Shown: piece after piece, positions 42,878 to 51,387 of the stretch
Position numbering within the stretch: position 1 is the first letter of the stretch
Layout of the letters: each line of letters starts with the position of its first letter
From: CAZXGD01 sp046350455
Lineage (GTDB): Bacteria; Planctomycetota; Phycisphaerae; Phycisphaerales; SM1A02
Length of the DNA stretch: 64,000 bases
Reading direction: 5' to 3'
NCBI GenBank assembly: GCA_046350455.1
Contig: JAXMAM010000015.1
Location: forward strand, 1 to 64,000
The notes under the pieces: model-generated
What the model was told of the DNA's origin: nothing
Databases searched by the model: none
The model's input: only the letters and a program-made list of their open reading frames with translations
Made by a program: the position numbers and the translations under genes

Positions 42878-43635
42878 GCTCGCAGCAACCTGTGCGGCCT
42901 CCTGAGCCTGGCCAGTCCCCGTCGGTGCTGGTGGTGGATGACGAGGTTCCCATCCGCACCTTCCTGCGGGCCACGCTGGCTGCGCATGGCTTCCGCGTGC
43001 GCGAGGCTGGCACAGTGCAGGAGGGGCTGCTGCAAGTGGCCATGGAGCCACCAGACGTGGTCGTGCTTGATCTGGGCCTGCCAGATGGCGATGGTCTGGA
43101 TCTGGTGCGGCAGGTGCGCGCGTGGTCGCAGCTGCCCATCCTGGTGCTGTCTGCACGCGGACAAGAGCGCGACAAGGTGGCAGCCCTGGACGCTGGTGCG
43201 GATGACTATCTCACCAAGCCCTTTGGCGTGAAGGAGCTTATGGCGCGCCTGCGCGTGGCCATGCGCCACGCTGCCCGCACGCCAGATGCAGAGCAGGTGT
43301 ACGAAGCCCGCGTGGGCGACCGCGTGCTCCGCGTGGACCTGGCTGCCCGCGTGGTGCGCCTGGCGGACCTCCCGCAGCCACCGCGTGAACTGCGTTTGAC
43401 TCCCACGGAATACAAGCTTCTGGCCTATCTGGCCCAGCACGCTGGCAAGGTGGTGACACACCAGCAGGTGCTGCGGCAGGTGTGGGGCCCGCCCCACGAG
43501 CACGACGTGCAGTACCTGCGCGTCTACGCAGCGCAGCTGCGGCAGAAGCTGGAGCTCCAGCCAGCCAACCCACAGTTTCTGCTCACCGAGCCAGGTGTGG
43601 GCTACAGGTTGATCGAAGCCGCGCAGCAGGGCTGA
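42874..43635 (+). CDS. kdpE: KdpE response regulator
   Basis: 253 residues, ATGA-coupled to kdpD. Receiver acid pair in VLVVDDEVP, phospho-acceptor D66 in VVLDLGLPDGDG, and K in DDYLTKPFG. The OmpR-type winged helix contains LRLTPTEYKLLAYLAQHAGKVVTHQQVLRQVWGP and VQYLRVYAAQLRQKLE, the KdpE-typical end. It activates transcription of the kdp operon in other bacteria. A 15-residue N-terminal tail is extra. The operon ends here at the 11-bp hairpin. Confidence 0.95.
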   Translation: MSSQQPVRPPEPGQSPSVLVVDDEVPIRTFLRATLAAHGFRVREAGTVQEGLLQVAMEPPDVVVLDLGLPDGDGLDLVRQVRAWSQLPILVLSARGQERDKVAALDAGADDYLTKPFGVKELMARLRVAMRHAARTPDAEQVYEARVGDRVLRVDLAARVVRLADLPQPPRELRLTPTEYKLLAYLAQHAGKVVTHQQVLRQVWGPPHEHDVQYLRVYAAQLRQKLELQPANPQFLLTEPGVGYRLIEAAQQG

Positions 43636-43655
43636 CGCGCAACGCGGGAAAAGCA

Positions 43656-43690
43656 CACAGGCGCTCCAGCCTTACGCTAGAGCGCCTGTG
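43656..43690. terminator. Bidirectional hairpin terminator
   Basis: A perfect 11-bp stem: CACAGGCGCTC (43656-43666) and GAGCGCCTGTG (43680-43690) with a 13-nt loop. It lies 20 bp after the kdpE stop and 41 bp after the stop of the convergent PEP-CTERM-like gene. On the minus strand it is followed by TGCTTTTCCC, giving a better terminator in that direction than on the plus strand. Confidence 0.8.
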
Positions 43691-43731
43691 GTGATTTGGA
43701 GCCGCCTGGGACAGGGGCGGCGTTGGGTCGC

Positions 43732-44415
43732 TTAGGCGCGACGGCGGCGAGCGCCAGACAGCACTGCGCCGATGGCGCCAGCTGCCAGCACGCCCGGGCC
43801 GGGCACTTCGATCAGCTGATCCTGCAGGCCCTCGTTGCCGAGGCCCAGCACATTGGCGCCGTTGGTGGTGCCGATGGCGTTGAGCAGGAAGCTCAGGTAG
43901 CCAGCGATGCCGGCCGACAGCGGGCTGCTGTCCGTCATCGTGGCCTGGAAGGAGCCGCTGGTGATGTCAGCCAGGCTGGCTGGGCCACCAACGTAGTCGG
44001 TGACGACTTCCCAGATGGCCAGCTGGAAGGCGGTGGCGAAGTCATTGTCGTTGGTGTACTGGTTGCCACCCGCTGCGGCGTACAGGTCGCCGATGGCGGC
44101 AGCCTTGATTGCGCCCATCGGGCCATTGACTGGCACCGAGGACACTGGCAGGACTTCGTAGGTGTTGGTGCTGCCGCTCACGGTCTGGCCGAGGTCGCAG
44201 CAGTACAGGATCCAGTTGCCGTCCAGGTTGATGCCAGTGCTGTTCGTCAGGGTGAACAGGATCTGGCCGGCAAACACGTCGCCGTTGCGGGAGGGCGAGG
44301 TGACCTTCACCATCTGGCCAGCGCCAACGCCCGTGAACTGCAGGTCCACGAAGTCAGCGGTTGCCAGGCTGGTCAGGGCCAGGGCGCCGATCGAAACGCA
44401 AGCAAGGGTACGCAT
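43732..44415 (-). CDS. PEP-CTERM-like secreted protein, copy 1
   Basis: 227 residues. Signal peptide (LACVSIGALALTSLATA), then FVDLQFTGVGAGQMVKVTSPSRNG. The central domain has YCCDLGQTVSG and a FQLAIWEVVTDY motif typical of proteins with a C-terminal sorting tail. The C-terminus reads VPGPGVLAAGAIGAV followed by a basic cluster (ARRRRA): a VPGPG motif, a hydrophobic helix and Arg residues. Exosortase would cleave or anchor such tails, but no exosortase gene is in the window. It is a paralogue of the protein at 44898-45581, of identical length. Confidence 0.85.
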   Translation of the reverse strand: MRTLACVSIGALALTSLATADFVDLQFTGVGAGQMVKVTSPSRNGDVFAGQILFTLTNSTGINLDGNWILYCCDLGQTVSGSTNTYEVLPVSSVPVNGPMGAIKAAAIGDLYAAAGGNQYTNDNDFATAFQLAIWEVVTDYVGGPASLADITSGSFQATMTDSSPLSAGIAGYLSFLLNAIGTTNGANVLGLGNEGLQDQLIEVPGPGVLAAGAIGAVLSGARRRRA

Positions 44416-44897
44416 GTCTGTCTCTCTCCGCAGGTTTTGGCTGCGGCTCGCGGTCGGACGCTTCTGGCGACTGGCACTGGTGTGCCCGAGTGTCCCGGAC
44501 TCGTGTTGCCTTGGCGGACGACCCTAAAGGGTTGGGAACTGACAGGGACAGGAACGAAAGGTTGGCTGGGTGTAAGGGAACCCAAAACAACCCGGGAAGA
44601 CCGTATTGAACCCTTTTCCCTGTGATGGGGGATACACCCACAGAATGGGCGCATCGTGATGGGGAAGGTAGCCCCTGCCAAAGCGGAGTCAAACCGCACA
44701 CGCCGAATATCTGGAAGAATGGCCGGGGGAATCCCTGACTGAGAAGCGTAGGTGTGTGGAGGTCTGCGTTATAGGACTTTCTATGGGGCTTTCCACGCTC
44801 CCATGCAGTGGTTTCCAAGCGACAGACGCCTCAGCACGAGGCTGAAGCGTCTGCGTGGGGTCCCTTTGCAGGCAGGACCGAAAGGAGCGTTCGGGAT
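44416..44897. other. Intergenic region between the PEP-CTERM-like paralogues, with mutually exclusive stems
   Basis: 482 bp with no credible gene. It probably holds the promoter and leader of the minus-strand gene at 43732-44415. Three perfect complementarities occur in crossing order: AAAGGGTT (44526-44533) with AACCCTTT (44609-44616); ACAGGGA (44542-44548) with TCCCTGT (44617-44623); TGGGTGTA (44567-44574) with TACACCCA (44633-44640). They cannot all form at once. The right part (44823-44853) has a separate hairpin. Otherwise nothing recognisable. Confidence 0.4.
44823..44853 (-). terminator. Candidate terminator hairpin of the second PEP-CTERM-like gene
   Basis: Stem CAGACGC (44823-44829) and GCGTCTG (44847-44853), continuing inward after one mismatch with TCAG/CTGA. 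It lies about 45 bp beyond the stop of the gene at 44898-45581, which is read on the minus strand. There is no T-run after it, so termination is uncertain. Confidence 0.4.
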
Positions 44898-45581
44898 TCA
44901 GGCGCGGCGGCGGCGGGCCACCAGACCAGCGGTCGCAGCCAAGGCCAGGGCACCCGGACCTGGCACTTCCAGGATCTGGTCCTGGTAGGAGCCGCTGCGC
45001 AGACCGATGAGGTCGCGCGAGGCGTTGGTTCCCACCGCACCCAGCAGCGAGGCCACATAGCCAGCGATGCCAGCCGACAGCGGCGATCCATCTGTCATGG
45101 TGGCAGCAAAGTTGCCGCTGGTCATGTCCAGGCCCAGGGTGGGACCGACGCCGGTGTAGTCGGCGACGACTTCCCAGATGGCCAGCTGGAATGCAGCTGC
45201 CAGGTCATTGCTGGTGGTGGGCAGGAGCTGCGAACCGTTCGCGTAGGCGTACATGTCCGCGATGGCCTGCGCCTTGGCAGCACCCATGGGAGCGCTGTCT
45301 GGAATGGCGGCCACGGGGACGATTTCATACGGCACAGGCGACCCGGACACAGTCTGCCCCAGGTCTGCGCAGTAGGTGATCCACTGGCCGTTCAGATTCG
45401 CAGGACCATTGCTGATCACATGCAGGATCTGTCCCACCCAGAGATTGCCAGTGCGGCTGGGCGAGGTGATCTTGACCACTTGGCCAGCACCAGTGCCCAC
45501 AAACTGCATGTCCACAAAGTCAGCGGAAGCCAGGCTGGTGGCAGCGAGCGCGCAAGCCGAAACAGTGGCGAGAATTCGCAT
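44898..45581 (-). CDS. PEP-CTERM-like secreted protein, copy 2
   Basis: 227 residues, the same length as the neighbour at 43732-44415. ATG at 45579-45581 has a GAGGA ribosome-binding site. The signal peptide (SACALAATSLASA) and FVDMQFVGTGAGQVVKITSPSRTG match copy 1 nearly residue for residue, as do YCADLGQTVSGS and FQLAIWEVVADY. The C-terminal tail is VPGPGALALAATAGLVARRRRA. Tandem duplication of one ancestral gene is evident. Both are probably exported and sorted at the cell envelope. Divergence in the middle suggests different partners or age. Confidence 0.85.
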   Translation of the reverse strand: MRILATVSACALAATSLASADFVDMQFVGTGAGQVVKITSPSRTGNLWVGQILHVISNGPANLNGQWITYCADLGQTVSGSPVPYEIVPVAAIPDSAPMGAAKAQAIADMYAYANGSQLLPTTSNDLAAAFQLAIWEVVADYTGVGPTLGLDMTSGNFAATMTDGSPLSAGIAGYVASLLGAVGTNASRDLIGLRSGSYQDQILEVPGPGALALAATAGLVARRRRA

Positions 45582-45805
45582 CTTTCTTTTCCTCTCTTCA
45601 GGCGGCAGGGATCTGCGGCAGGCATGAACGGGCACGCGGCACAGGCCGGGTGGGAAACGCACCGTTCACCCTTCACCCTACGGTTCAGGAGCCGCTGGTC
45701 AACGCCAGCCTGCGCGTTGGTCGCTGGATTGGCAGATATGGGGCGCGCGCACTGCGGCCTGCGCTGCCAGCGCGGCCTGCGTGCACGGGCGCAACGCCCG
45801 ATAGA

Positions 45806-46372
45806 TCAGTGTTCGGGAGCCGGCGCTGGCGTGGCGGGGGCGGTGGCGGGCGGCGCGGCGGGGGGCGTGGAAGGTGGCGCATCGGGCGGCGCGGCGCCCG
45901 CATCCACGCGCTTCAGGATGCTGGCGGCCAGGGCATCGCCGTGCTGGGCGGCGTCGCGCAAGGTGGCTTCTGTGGCGAAGCTGTAGCGGAAGGAGAGCGC
46001 GGACTTGTGCACCAGTGTGTAGCCGCGCGTGGTGTGCACCAGGCACACAAAGAGCGGCGTGAGCATGGCCAGCACGGCCACCAGAATGGCCACGGCCGGA
46101 AACGCCACCCGCCACCGGCGCGGCACGCCAGCGCGGTCTGCAGCGTTGGCAGCGCGCGCCTGCAGTGCCATCATCCAGCGGCGGGCAAAGGCGAACTCCA
46201 CGCTCAGCATCCCCAGTCCCACCAGGATGGTCAGCACGCCTGGTCCGGGAAGCACCAGCAGCGCGATGCCCACCAGCACCACGGTAATGCCCGCCACCGC
46301 CACCACCACGCGGCGCGCCTGGCGCAGCAGGATCCAGCGCTGCTGCGGCGGGGGGCGGTCGAGTGGCTCCAT
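45806..46372 (-). CDS. PGPGW-family membrane protein
   Basis: 188 residues. The hydrophobic N-terminal half contains VGIALLVLPGPGVLTILVGLGMLSVEFAFARR, the PGPGW motif (PF09656) flanked by membrane helices. A second helix pair (FPAVAILVAVLAMLTPLFVCLV) follows. The C-terminus is a Pro/Ala-rich tail. The function of the family is unknown. It is divergent from ettA, 79 bp between the starts. The 224 bp before the PEP-CTERM-like start at 45581 hold no gene. Confidence 0.8.
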   Translation of the reverse strand: MEPLDRPPPQQRWILLRQARRVVVAVAGITVVLVGIALLVLPGPGVLTILVGLGMLSVEFAFARRWMMALQARAANAADRAGVPRRWRVAFPAVAILVAVLAMLTPLFVCLVHTTRGYTLVHKSALSFRYSFATEATLRDAAQHGDALAASILKRVDAGAAPPDAPPSTPPAAPPATAPATPAPAPEH

Positions 46373-46451
46373 GGCGCAATCGTAGATTCGCCTGCCTTAC
46401 GATGTTTGGGCTGCGCGCGCCACGCCTGGCCAGCGCCGCACAAGGAGCACC

Positions 46452-48155
46452 ATGGCAGCCCCCACCGCAGGACCCAAGAACCAGACGCAGATCATCTACT
46501 CGATGATTGGCGTCAGCAAGGAGATTGACCGCAAGCAGATCCTGAAGGACATCTCGCTGTCCTACTACTACGGCGCCAAGATCGGCGTGCTGGGTCTGAA
46601 CGGCAGCGGCAAGAGCACGCTGCTGCGCATCATGGCGGGGGTGGACAAGCAGTACGAGGGCAAGGTGGTGGCGGCCAACGGGTACTCCGTGGGGTATCTG
46701 GAGCAGGAGCCGCTGCTGGATGAATCGCGCACAGTGCTGGAGGTGGTGCGCGACGGCGCGCGGAAGACCTTCGACCTGCTGGCTGAGTTTGAGGCCATCA
46801 ACGCCAAGTTCGCAGAGGACATGACGCCAGACCAGATGGACAAGCTCATGGCCAAGCAGGCCGCTGTGCAGGAAGAGCTGGACCGGCTGGATGCGTGGAC
46901 CATTGACAGCCAGCTGGAGATGGCCATGGAGGCGCTGCGCTGCCCGCCGCCAGACCAGGCGGTGAACACGCTGTCGGGCGGTGAGCGCCGCCGCGTGGCG
47001 TTGTGCCGGCTGCTCCTCACCAAGCCGGACATCCTGCTGCTGGACGAGCCCACCAACCACCTGGATGCAGAGAGCGTCTCGTGGCTGGAGCAGCACCTCA
47101 AGCGGTTCGAGGGAACCATCATCGCAGTCACGCACGACCGGTACTTCCTGGACAACGTGGCAGGGTGGATCCTGGAGCTGGACCGCGGCCAGGGCATTCC
47201 GTACAAGGGCAACTACACCGGCTGGCTGGAGCAGAAGAAGGCGCGGCTGGCGGTGGAGGAGAAGCAGGCCAGCAACCGGCAGAAGGCGCTGGCGCGCGAG
47301 CTGGAATGGATCAGCCGCAATCCGCAGGGGCGCATGGCCAAGAACAAGGCGCGCGTGGAGCGGTACGAGCAGCTGGTCAGCCAGAATCAGAAGGAGAAGG
47401 CCGCTGAGGTGGAGATCTTCATTCCGCCAGGCCCGCGCCTGGGCGGCGTGGTCATCCAGGCAGAGGGGCTCACCAAGTCGTTCGGTGATCGCGTGCTGCT
47501 GGACAACGTGAGCTTTTCCGTGCCGCCGGGGGCCATCGTGGGCATCATCGGGCCAAACGGCGCGGGCAAGACCACGCTGTTCCGCATGATCACAGGCGAG
47601 GAGAAGCCAGACAGCGGCGTGCTGCGCGTGGGCGAGACGGTGAAGCTGGCGTATGTGGAGCAGTCGCGAGCGTCGCTGCCCAACGACAAGAACCTGTGGG
47701 AGGCTGTCAGCGGCGGCGACGAGAAGATCATGCTGGGGGGCGTGGAGGTGAACAGCCGGGCGTACGTGGCGCGGTTTGGCTTCACTGGCACGGACCAGAG
47801 CAAGCTGGTGGGGAGTTTGTCGGGTGGCGAGCGCAACCGCGTGCATCTGGCGCGCATCCTGAAGCAGGGCGCGAATGTCATCCTGCTGGACGAGCCCACC
47901 AACGACCTGGACGTGAACACCATGCGCGCGCTGGAAGAGGGCATGGAGAACTTCGCCGGCTGCGCGGTGGTGATCAGCCACGACCGCTGGTTCCTGGACC
48001 GCGTGGCCACGCACATCCTGGCCTTCGAGGGCGACAGTTCCGTCTTCTTCTTCAGCGGCAACTACTCCGCGTACGAAGCCGACCGCCACCGCCGGCTGGG
48101 CCTGCCCGCCGATGCTCCCCCGCGCCGCCTCCAGTACCGCCACCTCACCCGCTGA
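46452..48155 (+). CDS. ettA: EttA, ABC-F energy-dependent translational throttle protein
   Basis: 567 residues. ATG 46452 has an AAGGAG site 4 nt upstream. Two ABC domains: GLNGSGKS with LSGGERRRVAL and ILLLDEPTNHLD, then GPNGAGKT with LSGGERNRVHL and VILLDEPTNDLD. The arm region and interdomain linker (KQASNRQKALARELEWISRNPQGRMAKNK) match EttA, which gates ribosome entry into elongation according to the ADP/ATP ratio. The length matches the family (about 555). The MITE-like element begins directly at its TGA stop. Confidence 0.95.
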   Translation: MAAPTAGPKNQTQIIYSMIGVSKEIDRKQILKDISLSYYYGAKIGVLGLNGSGKSTLLRIMAGVDKQYEGKVVAANGYSVGYLEQEPLLDESRTVLEVVRDGARKTFDLLAEFEAINAKFAEDMTPDQMDKLMAKQAAVQEELDRLDAWTIDSQLEMAMEALRCPPPDQAVNTLSGGERRRVALCRLLLTKPDILLLDEPTNHLDAESVSWLEQHLKRFEGTIIAVTHDRYFLDNVAGWILELDRGQGIPYKGNYTGWLEQKKARLAVEEKQASNRQKALARELEWISRNPQGRMAKNKARVERYEQLVSQNQKEKAAEVEIFIPPGPRLGGVVIQAEGLTKSFGDRVLLDNVSFSVPPGAIVGIIGPNGAGKTTLFRMITGEEKPDSGVLRVGETVKLAYVEQSRASLPNDKNLWEAVSGGDEKIMLGGVEVNSRAYVARFGFTGTDQSKLVGSLSGGERNRVHLARILKQGANVILLDEPTNDLDVNTMRALEEGMENFAGCAVVISHDRWFLDRVATHILAFEGDSSVFFFSGNYSAYEADRHRRLGLPADAPPRRLQYRHLTR

Positions 48156-48558
48156 AATTGGTGCCTGGCACGGGTGTCCCTACTTTCGGAAACTGGTGCC
48201 TCGGAAATCGGTGCCCTGGCACTGCTGTCCCGGGTTTCCGCGGCGAGTGGTGATCCGCGCCGGACAGCGCGCGAAACCGCGCGTCCGTCCGCGGGTCCCG
48301 CGTGTCGCGGCCTCGCGCTGCGGCCGCTGCGTGCGCACACGGAACATCAGCTGCGTGCGGCGGCCGTCCTGTCACCACGCGAGTTTCGCCGCGTCTGCGT
48401 GCCCGGCACCGCACTGATCGGAATCTCATTCGCACGATCGGGCTGATCCTCCCTACCCACAAACCCGGGACAGCTGTGCCAGGCAGCAATTTCCGAGGCG
48501 CCACCTTCCGGGGCGCTCCTCTCGGAAAGTAGGGACACCCGTGCCTGGCACCAATTTC
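48155..48558. mobile_element. MITE-like element with long imperfect terminal inverted repeats
   Basis: The left arm (48155-48240) starts AAATTGGTGCCTGGCACGGG and contains a second diverged core (GGTGCCCTGGCAC) before CCCGGGTTT. The right arm (48461-48558) is its inverted counterpart, starting AAACCCGGGACAG and ending CCTGGCACCAATTT. The arms are each about 85-95 bp and closely complementary. About 220 bp of GC-rich sequence lies inside, with no good ORF. The outer units match the repeats at 823-855 and 1697-1730. It begins at the ettA stop and ends 12 bp before the next start. No direct target duplication could be made out. Confidence 0.7.
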
Positions 48559-48570
48559 TACACTGGGGTG

Positions 48571-49725
48571 ATGAGCACGGCGCGCATCATGGCTGGCATT
48601 CCGGCGACGAACATGGCCCTGTACCACGCTGTGCGGTTCAAGGTGGGCGACCCCGCGGCTGTCGTGGATTTTGAGCGCCCCGGCGCTGCGCCGCACCGCG
48701 TGTTCATCGTGCGCGACATCGAGATGGACCGCGCCCGCCGACACGCCCGTGCTGACGCCGTGGCCTGCCCGCGCGACTTCGAGCCCCACGGCGGCCTCTC
48801 TGGCGACCGCGAGACCGCCACCGCACAGGCCGTGGCCGAATGCGTCCGCATCCAGGGCGTGCGCCGCGTGGTGGCGGACCGCACGCTGCCGCTGGTCTTC
48901 GCAGAGCACCTCCGCGCCGCTGGAGTGCATGTGGAGCTGGACCCCCACCTGGGCGTCGCCACGCGCCGCAGCAAGGACGAGCAGGAAGTGGCCTGGCTGC
49001 GCGACGCCCAGGCCGCCACCGAGCGCGCCATGCGCATGGCGTGCGAGACCATCGCCCGCGCAGCACCCAACCGCAACGGCGTCCTTACTCACGAAGGCCA
49101 GCCGCTGACCTCGGAGCACATGCGCTTCCTGATAGACGTGCAGCTGCTGCGCGAGGGCTTCCACAACCCGCCATCTATCGTGGCATGCGGCCCGCAGGGC
49201 GCAGACTGCCACGACCACGGCACGGGCGAGCTGCGCACCGGCCAGCCCATCATCGTGGACATCTTCCCGCGCGACCAGCGCACGCTCTACAACGGAGACT
49301 GCACCCGCACCGTGGTGCACGGGCAGGCGCACCCGGACGTGGTGAAGATGCACCGCACTGTGGTGGAGGCCAAGCGAGCCGCCATCGCAGCCACGCGCGC
49401 TGGCGTCACCGGCGAGGACGTGCACCGCGCCACGTTGGGCGTGATCCACGCGGCTGGCTACACGAACGGCCTGCCGCCCGGAGATGCGCCCGACACCTGG
49501 TGCGGCATGACCCACGGCACGGGCCACGGCATCGGCCTGGACGTGCATGAGCCGCCGCTCCTGGACTTCAAGGGTCCACAGCTGGTGCGCGGCGACGCCC
49601 TCACCATCGAGCCCGGCCTCTACTGCAAGGCGCATGGCGGCATCCGCGTGGAGGACATGGTGATCGTGACCGACACCGCGCCCCTCAATCTCAACACGCT
49701 GTTTGAAGGCCTGGACTGGCGCTAG
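48571..49725 (+). CDS. M24-family metallopeptidase (Xaa-Pro aminopeptidase type)
   Basis: 384 residues from ATG 48571; an in-frame start at 48541 lies in the repeat and is rejected. The C-terminal pita-bread domain has five metal ligands: D in IIVDIFPRD, D in NGDCTRT, H in HGTGHGIGLDVHE, E in TIEPGLY and E in RVEDMVIV. The N-terminal creatinase-like domain covers residues about 15-150. Members cleave N-terminal residues before proline, usually with Mn or Co. The ribosome-binding region and any promoter lie in the MITE-like element or its edge. The stop TAG forms a shared CTAG with the stop of the convergent gene. Confidence 0.88.
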   Translation: MSTARIMAGIPATNMALYHAVRFKVGDPAAVVDFERPGAAPHRVFIVRDIEMDRARRHARADAVACPRDFEPHGGLSGDRETATAQAVAECVRIQGVRRVVADRTLPLVFAEHLRAAGVHVELDPHLGVATRRSKDEQEVAWLRDAQAATERAMRMACETIARAAPNRNGVLTHEGQPLTSEHMRFLIDVQLLREGFHNPPSIVACGPQGADCHDHGTGELRTGQPIIVDIFPRDQRTLYNGDCTRTVVHGQAHPDVVKMHRTVVEAKRAAIAATRAGVTGEDVHRATLGVIHAAGYTNGLPPGDAPDTWCGMTHGTGHGIGLDVHEPPLLDFKGPQLVRGDALTIEPGLYCKAHGGIRVEDMVIVTDTAPLNLNTLFEGLDWR

Positions 49726-50480
49726 TCCTCGTCTTCTTCGCTCACAGCCTTGGGCCGGATGTTGCCATCCTCGTCCACCTCGGCGTCCTCCAGCTCGGCC
49801 ACCTCTTCGTCCAGCACATCGAGCGGCCGCGTGCGCACAAATCCGCGCGCTGCTTCGCGGCACTTGGCCTCCAGAGCCTGGTGCAGCTTCTCGTGGTCCG
49901 GCACGGCATCCAGCGAGTCCAGCAGGTAGTCCAGCTGCCGGTCCAGCTCCATGCCTGTGTCCAGGCCCTCGATGGCAGCGTTGCCCAGCTGCTCCATCGC
50001 AGCGGTGAACCACTTGAGGTCCGGCTTGTCCCAGTTCTTGGGGGGATCAATGCGCACGCGCACAGTGGTCTGCCCAATGGCCACCACTGGGCACAGCCCC
50101 ATCTGCGTGCGAGGTTCGCGGCACATCACCGCCACTGGAATCTCGCGGCGCAGCGCGGTCAGGCGCAGCCGGCGCGCGTCCGCGCCCACAGCGGGCGGCT
50201 GCACCAGGTAGGCACCAGGCGAGAGCGGCATCTCGTCGGAGATGTCCCCCGTCAGGATCTTCAGCTTCTTGGGGGCCAAAGCAGCCTGCAGCCGCTGGCG
50301 GCGCGCCTCCTGCAGCGGCAGGACGATGCGGGCCATGGTGTCAAAGTCCTCCTCGCGGCGTGCCATCTCGAGCGCCTTCAGCGCCACCCGCTCAGCCTCA
50401 AACCACTGGGCTCGACGAAGGGCCGCTTCAGCGCGGTCCATCATTTCGCCCACCTTTTCTTGCCGAGGCGAGGAATTCAT
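49722..50480 (-). CDS. Hypothetical protein, last gene of the BamA-Lpx unit
   Basis: 252 residues from the ATG at 50478-50480. The first 70 residues form paired amphipathic helices (RAEAALRRAQWFEAERVALKALEMA), like a TPR-like hairpin. The middle part is beta-rich (AYLVQPPAVGADARRLRLTALRREIPVAVMCREP, GQTTVRVRIDPPKNWDKP) and the last 30 residues are strongly acidic. No family was recognised. It follows lpxA by 35 bp on the same strand, so it is probably co-transcribed with the lipid A genes. Confidence 0.7.
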   Translation of the reverse strand: MNSSPRQEKVGEMMDRAEAALRRAQWFEAERVALKALEMARREEDFDTMARIVLPLQEARRQRLQAALAPKKLKILTGDISDEMPLSPGAYLVQPPAVGADARRLRLTALRREIPVAVMCREPRTQMGLCPVVAIGQTTVRVRIDPPKNWDKPDLKWFTAAMEQLGNAAIEGLDTGMELDRQLDYLLDSLDAVPDHEKLHQALEAKCREAARGFVRTRPLDVLDEEVAELEDAEVDEDGNIRPKAVSEEDED

Positions 50481-50515
50481 GGATTGGCCATCATAACGCG
50501 GCTGGGCCTGGCCCA

Positions 50516-51337
50516 CTAGCGCTTGGCATGCCGGTCATCCGGACGCTGCGCCTCCAGCGAGCGCCCATGCACGCCGCGGGCCTGCGCCGTGACGGCATTG
50601 CAGAGGATCTCCACCGAGCGCAGGGTGGGGTACTTGGCCATCAGTCCGCTGATCTTCTCGCTGAGGCTGCCCCCGCGGTCGCGGAAAAGGCGCTTGTACG
50701 CCTCCTTCATGGCCTCGATGTCCGCCTCGGTGAAGCCGCGACGGGCCAGCGCGATGTGGTTGTGCCCGCGCACCTCGGCCGGGTTTCCTTCCACGATCAT
50801 GAAGGGCGGCACGTCCATGCTGACGCGCGCCATGGCGCCCACGAACGCACATGTGCCCACCACTACGAAGTGGTGGATTCCAGCGCCGCCGCCCACGTTG
50901 GCATGATCCTGCACCAGTGCATGCCCAGCGAACATGGCGTTGTTGGCCAGGATGCAGCCGTTGCCGATGATGCAGTCGTGCGCGATGTGCACGTTGCCCA
51001 TGATCAGATTGTCGTTGCCGACGCGGGTGACGCCGCCTCCATTGGCCGTGCCGCGATGGATGGTTGCGTGCTCGCGGATGTGGTTGTTGTCGCCGATCTC
51101 GCAGAGCGTGCGCTCGCCGTGGAACTTCTTGTCCTGCGGCGTGCCGCCCACGTATGCGAACGGAAAGATCATGTTGCGCCGGCCGATGCGCGTGCTGCTC
51201 TCCACCACCACGTGGCTCTGCAGGACAGTGCCGTCGCCGATGGTGACATCCGGACCCACGCGGCACCACGGGCCGATCTCCGCCCCAGGGGCGATGCGTG
51301 CGGCGGGGTCAATGATGGCAGTGGGGTGGATGGCCAT
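50516..51337 (-). CDS. lpxA: LpxA, UDP-N-acetylglucosamine acyltransferase
   Basis: 273 residues. Left-handed parallel beta-helix hexapeptide repeats run from IHPTAIIDPAARIAPGAEIGPWCRVGPDV to about residue 190. The catalytic region contains NHIREHATIHRGT and IMGNVHIAHDCIIGNG, and the C-terminal helical part carries LARRGFTEADIEAMKEAYKRLFR. It performs the first step of lipid A synthesis, acyl transfer to UDP-GlcNAc. It lies 50 bp after lpxC/fabZ in the same operon. Confidence 0.95.
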   Translation of the reverse strand: MAIHPTAIIDPAARIAPGAEIGPWCRVGPDVTIGDGTVLQSHVVVESSTRIGRRNMIFPFAYVGGTPQDKKFHGERTLCEIGDNNHIREHATIHRGTANGGGVTRVGNDNLIMGNVHIAHDCIIGNGCILANNAMFAGHALVQDHANVGGGAGIHHFVVVGTCAFVGAMARVSMDVPPFMIVEGNPAEVRGHNHIALARRGFTEADIEAMKEAYKRLFRDRGGSLSEKISGLMAKYPTLRSVEILCNAVTAQARGVHGRSLEAQRPDDRHAKR

Positions 51338-51387
51338 ACGGAATGCCAGGAGCGCGGCGTGCTGCCGCCCCCTGCGGGCGACACAGC

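Noticed and set aside
40040..43156. Long minus-strand open frame (over 1000 codons) opposite kdpD
   Set aside because: The plus strand encodes a full KdpD with all domains; the antisense translation has no recognisable motif.
48244..48460. A transposase remnant inside the MITE-like element
   Set aside because: No frame gives a HUH, DDE or tyrosine transposase motif; the interior seems non-coding.
48145..50013. Long minus-strand open frame across the MITE-like element and the M24 peptidase gene
   Set aside because: It is antisense to a peptidase with five intact metal ligands and its translation is Arg/Ala/His-rich without motifs; a GC-rich shadow frame.
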